From the NCBI GenBank assembly GCA_040775095.1, contig JAXGTD010000081.1, forward strand, positions 1-19,511: a stretch of DNA of 19,511 bases, given 5' to 3'. This document shows, in pieces, positions 15,672 to 19,511 of the stretch; within the stretch, counting starts at the first letter, position 1; every line of letters starts with the position of its first letter. Position numbers and translations under genes: made by a program. Below the pieces are notes generated by a model, which saw only the letters and a program-made list of their open reading frames with translations, was not told the origin of the DNA and ran no database searches. Source of the stretch: JAXGTD01 sp040775095 (GTDB lineage Bacteria > Pseudomonadota > Gammaproteobacteria > Chromatiales > Chromatiaceae).

Positions 15672-15792
15672 TCATCAGGACCATTGATTAGTCGTTCTGA
15701 TCCGGTTTCCTTAGACTCTTCTGCCACGGGCGATCGCTCGTTCTGTATTGGCCTCCAACGGCCAGGGAAACGCTGATCCATTGCGTTTTCTG

Positions 15793-15826
15793 TCCGGCTC
15801 ATGGGTGGCCGGATGGCCAAAGGCCA
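15793..15826. other. Two adjoining small hairpins
   Basis: TCCGGC (15793-15798) pairs with GCCGGA (15808-15813). Immediately after, TGGCC-AAA-GGCCA (15814-15826) forms a second stem. They sit in the probable leader of the second dabB operon, before the possible leader ORF. There is no T-run, so they are not classic terminators. Confidence 0.35.
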
Positions 15827-15875
15827 GGAGAACAGTTGATCGGCATCCCCCATGCGTAACCGAGGAGTCCAAGTC

Positions 15876-16010
15876 ATGCGCCAACCCTGCGTCCCGACAT
15901 CTGCGCTTCCGACTGCGCCACGCGGTCGACTGCCGTCAGCGCCGCCTGGCCGTCGCACTCGGCTCAGCCGGCTGTCCCATGCCGTCGCCGGAGGTCGCCA
16001 TGCTGCCTAG
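15876..16010 (+). CDS. Possible 44-residue leader ORF overlapping dabB start
   Basis: ATG 15876 is preceded by GAGGAG (15862-15867) with an ideal 8-nt spacer, a stronger initiation signal than that of the dabB gene behind it. The frame encodes 44 residues rich in Arg, Pro and Ala and ends with TAG at 16008-16010, overlapping the dabB ATG at 16000 by 11 nt in another frame. Termination there could feed ribosomes to the dabB start (translational coupling). The peptide resembles nothing I know and may not be functional itself. It could be a chance ORF. Confidence 0.25.
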   Translation: MRQPCVPTSALPTAPRGRLPSAPPGRRTRLSRLSHAVAGGRHAA

Positions 16011-17649
16011 CTCGCTCACCCCCGCCCTGATTCTGGTCTCGCCGTTGCTCCTGCTGTTGGTGGGGCTGATCCCGGCGGCCTGGGCCAACGCCCGACCGGG
16101 TCTGATGGCCCGGCTTTGCGGCGCCGCGGCGTGGCTGGCATTCGGCAGCGCCGTGCTGGCGGCGGTGACCCACCTGTTCGGCAGCGCCGGGGACTTGACC
16201 CTCTACAGCATCGATCTGCCTGGCGAGCTCGGGGCCTTCGCCATCGACACCTACGTCAACAGCGTCACCCTGATCATGCTGGTGCTGGTGTCCTTCGTCG
16301 GCGCGGTGGTTACCCGCTACGCGCGCAACTACCTGGCGGGGGACCCCAGCCGGGGCCGCTTCAACACGTGGCTCGCCCTGACCCTGGCAGCGATTCTCAC
16401 CCTGATCGCATCGGGCAACCTGCTGATGTTCGCGCTGGCGTGGATCGCGACCAGCCTGTGCCTGCACCAGCTCCTGATGTTCTATCGGGAGCGTCCGACC
16501 GCGGTGCTGGCCGCCCATAAGAAGTTCGTCGCCAGCCGTATCGGCGACCTGAGCCTGCTCGTCGCCATCGCCCTGATCGGCTCCACGCTGCACACCCTGC
16601 AGTTCGACGCGATGTTCCGGACCCTTGAGCAGATGCAGGGGCCCCTGCCGATGTCGCTGGAGATCGCGGCCGTGCTCATCGTGGTGAGCGCGGCGTTGAA
16701 ATCCGCGCAGTTCCCGCTTCACGGCTGGCTGCTCCAGGTGATGGAGGCGCCCACGCCGGTGTCCGCGCTGCTGCACGCCGGGATCGTCAACGCCGGTGCC
16801 TTCCTGGTGATCCGGATGAGTCCGGTCATGTCCCTCTCCGAGCTTGCGCTGGGGATGCTGGCGGTGATCGGACTGGTCACCCTGGCCCTGGGCTCGTTGG
16901 TCATGCTCACCCAGACCAGTCTCAAGGTGTCGTTGGCCTGGTCCACGACGGCGCAGATGGGCTTCATGCTCCTGGAATGCGGCCTGGGGCTCTACAGCCT
17001 GGCGATGCTGCACCTGGTCGCCCACTCGCTGTACAAGGCCCACGCCTTCCTTGCCTCCGGCAGCGGTGTCGATGCCTTCCGGGCACCGGCCCTACCGCAG
17101 GTGTCGCATGGCCCAGAGCCCTTGCGATTGCTGCTGGCCCTGGCCACCGGTGGCGCGATGGCCGCGCTCGTTGGGGCCGCCTTCGGGATCACCGCGCAGC
17201 ACCAGCCGGCCCTGCTGGCCGCTGGCGCCGTCGTGGCCATTGCCATGAGCCAGCTGCTCTTGCAGACGGCCGGTGTGGTGAGCGGATGGGCCTTCCTGCT
17301 TCGGGGCCTGGGCCTGAGCGCCCTGGTCTCGGTGGCCTATTTCGCGCTGCACACCCTGTTCGAGGTGGCATTGCATGGGAGCGTCCTGCCGGTCCGCGAG
17401 GCGGCCGGGGGCTTCCAGTATGCACTTTCGCTGGTGCTCGTCCTCGTGTTCCTGGCCCTCCTGGTGCTGCAGCAGTTGCTTAAGCACAACCCGGCGGCCC
17501 TGGGCGAGGGCCTCTACATGCACCTCTACAACGGGCTCTACATCGACGTGTACATCACCCGGATCCTGCAACGCGTGTGGCCCAGCCCGACGCCGGTACC
17601 TGAGATCACGCCTGCCCCCTTCGCCCCTGTTCCACCCACCGGAGCCTGA
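16000..17649 (+). CDS. dabB: DabB, NuoL-like membrane subunit of DAB inorganic-carbon pump (second operon)
   Basis: This 549-residue membrane protein is the second DabB here and only distantly similar to the first. Antiporter-family motifs are present: LKSAQFPLHGWLLQVMEAPT (Lys234 at the TM7 lysine position), TPVSALLHAGIVNAGAFL, LKVSLAWSTTAQMGFM (Lys309), and HLVAHSLYKAHAFL. Unlike the first copy, the TM7 lysine is kept. The TM5 glutamate of NuoL is not seen (LAWIATSLCLHQ). The C-terminus is Pro-rich. ATG 16000 has GGAGGT (15990-15995) 4 nt before it and begins the hydrophobic family N-terminus. Alternatives are ATG 15979, without a ribosome-binding site, or a much longer frame from 15748 with an implausible hydrophilic extension. 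dabA follows after 2 nt. It is a proton-channel partner for that DabA. Confidence 0.93.
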   Translation: MLPSSLTPALILVSPLLLLLVGLIPAAWANARPGLMARLCGAAAWLAFGSAVLAAVTHLFGSAGDLTLYSIDLPGELGAFAIDTYVNSVTLIMLVLVSFVGAVVTRYARNYLAGDPSRGRFNTWLALTLAAILTLIASGNLLMFALAWIATSLCLHQLLMFYRERPTAVLAAHKKFVASRIGDLSLLVAIALIGSTLHTLQFDAMFRTLEQMQGPLPMSLEIAAVLIVVSAALKSAQFPLHGWLLQVMEAPTPVSALLHAGIVNAGAFLVIRMSPVMSLSELALGMLAVIGLVTLALGSLVMLTQTSLKVSLAWSTTAQMGFMLLECGLGLYSLAMLHLVAHSLYKAHAFLASGSGVDAFRAPALPQVSHGPEPLRLLLALATGGAMAALVGAAFGITAQHQPALLAAGAVVAIAMSQLLLQTAGVVSGWAFLLRGLGLSALVSVAYFALHTLFEVALHGSVLPVREAAGGFQYALSLVLVLVFLALLVLQQLLKHNPAALGEGLYMHLYNGLYIDVYITRILQRVWPSPTPVPEITPAPFAPVPPTGA

Positions 17650-17651
17650 CC

Positions 17652-19511
17652 ATGAACCCGGACAACAGCATGGCTACGACCAGCGCCGGGCTTGGCAGTC
17701 TGGACGCATCCGCAACCCAGGCCCCATCGCAGCCGGTGGGTGATGTCGCCGCGTCGTGCGCGACCTCGACGCTGGACACCGGGGCACTCGACGAGCGCAT
17801 CGATGCCGCCTGTGGGCGCATTGCCCCGCTGTGGCCGCTGAAGCACTTCGTCGCGGTCAATCCCTTCTTCGGGTTGCGCGACCTGGGCTTCCAGGACGCC
17901 TCCGATGCCCTGGCGCGGATCACGGGTAACGGCCTCTACATGTCGCGTGGATATTTCCGCGAGCAGCTCGTGAGCGGCCGCGTCACCCGGGAGGATCTGC
18001 GCGAGGCGATCGCCTGCTGCGCCAGTCGCCTGGACCCAGAGGGCGTTGAGCGCACGCTGGCCCTGGAGGCACCCCGCCCGAGACTTGGCATGGCGCCGGT
18101 GAGTGAGGTGCTCGAGCGCGTCGAGGGCGGGCTGTGGTCCGGCTTCGTGACCGAGCGGATCAGCCTGCACTGTGCCGCCTATTTCGACCTGGGCCAGGCC
18201 GTCGTCGCCATGCCCTGGCGTCACCTGTCACTGTACGCGTCCTGGCGCAAGGCTGCCGAGATCGATCGCAGCCCGGCAATGATGGGATTGTCTGCTTTCC
18301 GTTCGTCGATCCGGCAGTTGCCCGCGGAGCCGCGCGCCGCGATCGCGCTGGCCGTCGCGCGGCTCGGCATTCCGGATGCGGCGGTAGAGCGCTACCTGCA
18401 CTCCTCGCTGATGAGCATTGGCGGCTGGGCGGCCTGGGCCCGGTATCTGCGCTGGCAGGCAGAGCTCGGAGGCGAGCGCGACGACTCCATCGTCGACCTG
18501 CTCGCCATCCGCCTGGTCTGGGACATGCTCCTCTACGAGGAGAAGCACTCTCCCGCCCTGATCGCCCGCTGGCGAGAGATGCTCGCGGCCAGCATGCGCC
18601 CGCCCTCGGCCAAGCGTCAGGCCTCCGCCGAGATCGACCGGATCATGCTCAATGCGATGGAGATTGGCTTTCAGCGCGGTCTGATCGCGGGCCTGAGCAG
18701 GGGTGGCGCTGAGGTGCGTCCCGCCCGCCCGGCGGTTCAGGCCGCCTTCTGCATCGACGTGCGCTCCGAGGTCTTCCGCCGCGCCCTGGAGACCGTGGCC
18801 CCGGCGGCGCAGACCATCGGCTTCGCCGGATTCTTCGGCATCTTCATCGAGTACGTGCCGCTGGGCTCCAGTACCGCCCGCCGTCACGTGCCGGTGATCT
18901 TCAATCCCACTTACCGCATCTGCGAGCAGGTCAAGGGCGGGGACAGCACCCGGGCGCAGGACAGGCGGCAGCGCCGAGTGGGCTTGAGCAGGGCATGGAA
19001 GGGGTTCAAGCTCTCGGCAGCCTCCTGCTTCTCGTTCGTCGAGTCGGCAGGGCTGATGTACGGGCCGAAGCTGCTCACCGATAGCCTTGGCTGGAGCCGC
19101 CCGGTGCCCGATCCCCACGACCAAGGGGTCGAGAAGTCGATCCGAGAACGCCTGGGGCCGAGCCTGCAGGCCGCGCCGGCGGGCCAATGTTGTACGCATC
19201 AGGTCCCGACCGGGATCCCGGACGACGATCGCGTCGGACACGCCGAGCGCATCCTGCGCGCCATGTCGATGACCGAGGGCTTCGCGCGCCTGGTACTCCT
19301 CGCCGGACACGGCAGCAGCACGGTGAACAACCCGCATGCCACGGGCCTGGACTGCGGCGCCTGTGCCGGTCAAACCGGCGAGGCCAGTGCCCGGGTGGTG
19401 GCCGCCCTGCTCAACGACCGCGTCGTGCGACAGGGCCTGGCCGAGCGCGGAATCGCCATCCCCGAGGACACCTGGTTCCTCGCCGGACTGCACGACACCA
19501 CCACCGACAAG
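17652..19511 (+). CDS. dabA: DabA, zinc beta-carbonic-anhydrase-like subunit (DUF2309), shorter form, cut by window edge
   Basis: The first 620 codons of a second DabA are present; the C-terminus lies beyond the window. Active-site residues are intact: Cys367 and Asp369 in FCIDVRSEVFRR, His553 in AGHGSSTVNNP, and Cys568 in GLDCGACAG. The His-Cys spacing is 15 and the pair-to-pair spacing 186, close to the H. neapolitanus reference. An N-terminal segment of about 45 Ser/Ala/Thr-rich residues precedes the conserved WPLKHFVAVNPFFGL. Other shared blocks include MPWRHLSLYASWRK, matching MPYRERGFFKAWLD in the first copy. ATG 17652 follows the dabB stop by 2 nt with GGAG 7 nt upstream, so the two are co-translated. 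Alongside dabB this should form a second DAB pump for CO2/bicarbonate accumulation. Identification is secure. Confidence 0.96.
   Translation, partial: MNPDNSMATTSAGLGSLDASATQAPSQPVGDVAASCATSTLDTGALDERIDAACGRIAPLWPLKHFVAVNPFFGLRDLGFQDASDALARITGNGLYMSRGYFREQLVSGRVTREDLREAIACCASRLDPEGVERTLALEAPRPRLGMAPVSEVLERVEGGLWSGFVTERISLHCAAYFDLGQAVVAMPWRHLSLYASWRKAAEIDRSPAMMGLSAFRSSIRQLPAEPRAAIALAVARLGIPDAAVERYLHSSLMSIGGWAAWARYLRWQAELGGERDDSIVDLLAIRLVWDMLLYEEKHSPALIARWREMLAASMRPPSAKRQASAEIDRIMLNAMEIGFQRGLIAGLSRGGAEVRPARPAVQAAFCIDVRSEVFRRALETVAPAAQTIGFAGFFGIFIEYVPLGSSTARRHVPVIFNPTYRICEQVKGGDSTRAQDRRQRRVGLSRAWKGFKLSAASCFSFVESAGLMYGPKLLTDSLGWSRPVPDPHDQGVEKSIRERLGPSLQAAPAGQCCTHQVPTGIPDDDRVGHAERILRAMSMTEGFARLVLLAGHGSSTVNNPHATGLDCGACAGQTGEASARVVAALLNDRVVRQGLAERGIAIPEDTWFLAGLHDTTTDK

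Larger units (their letters stand above)
15462..15999. other. Regulatory gap between the two DAB operons
   Basis: These 538 bases hold no clear conventional gene. From left to right they contain a small hairpin GCAGT-CGGT-ACTGC (15469-15482) just after the CPII gene and a perfect 12-bp palindrome GACCGATCGGTC (15499-15510). An LysR-type-looking dyad (15646-15671), two adjoining hairpins (15793-15826) and a possible leader ORF (from 15876) follow. The less GC-rich composition from 15640 to 15790 fits a promoter zone, but no consensus -35/-10 pair is convincing. A minus-strand open frame of 189 codons (15389-15958) looks like chance. Confidence 0.6.

Noticed and set aside
15389..15958. 189-codon minus-strand open frame between the DAB operons
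   Set aside because: It overlaps the 3' end of the CPII-like gene in antisense, shows no motif, and crosses several regulatory-looking dyads.
15748..15999. 84-codon N-terminal extension of the second DabB
   Set aside because: The extension is Arg-rich and hydrophilic, unlike any NuoL-type N-terminus, and ATG 16000 has its own GGAGGT.
18228..19493. 421-codon minus-strand open frame
   Set aside because: It is antisense to the second dabA, whose frame carries all zinc ligands.
16000..19511. Horizontal transfer of the second DAB operon on the basis of higher GC at third codon positions
   Set aside because: A small sample (20 codons from each dabB) showed only a modest difference, too little to claim transfer, and no mobile-element remnants flank the operon.

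Overview
The window looks like chromosomal DNA from a GC-rich gammaproteobacterial sulfur-oxidising autotroph. A purple or colourless sulfur bacterium of the Chromatiales is my best guess, inferred from gene content and composition and not proven. The clues are two complete-looking inorganic-carbon accumulation (DAB) gene sets, a carboxysome-type PII protein, and a NifJ-type pyruvate:ferredoxin/flavodoxin oxidoreductase. No RuBisCO, carboxysome, tRNA, rRNA, CRISPR, transposase or phage gene is visible.

Layout. (1) 1-2759, minus strand: nifJ, whose C-terminus runs off the left edge, with a good sigma-70-like promoter and an inverted repeat in the gap before the divergent gene. (2) 3125-3601: rimI-like N-acetyltransferase. 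(3) 3602-4315: non-coding, holding a short structured intergenic repeat. (4) 4316-8867: a two-gene RND efflux system, adaptor plus inner-membrane pump, with no outer-membrane channel gene beside it. (5) 8868-9573: non-coding, with another copy of the repeat, a dyad and a large nested stem-loop just before the next operon. (6) 9574-15461: first DAB operon, dabB - small NuoM-like membrane protein - long dabA (1039 aa) - CPII-like protein, with every junction at a 1-nt gap or a 4-nt overlap. (7) 15462-15999: non-coding/regulatory, with an LysR-type-looking dyad, hairpins and a possible 44-codon leader ORF. (8) 16000-19511: second DAB operon, dabB and a shorter-type dabA cut by the right edge.

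How the genes work together. DabA is a zinc, beta-carbonic-anhydrase-like protein that sits on the cytoplasmic side of DabB, a proton-channel relative of complex I subunit NuoL. Together they are thought to use the cation gradient to drive one-way conversion of CO2 to bicarbonate in the cytoplasm, feeding carbon fixation. The zinc-ligand residues are intact in both DabA copies. The CPII-like protein probably reports bicarbonate/adenylate state to the first operon. Two different DAB types next to each other, one with an extra membrane subunit and a PII sensor and one without, are the most interesting aspect of the window.
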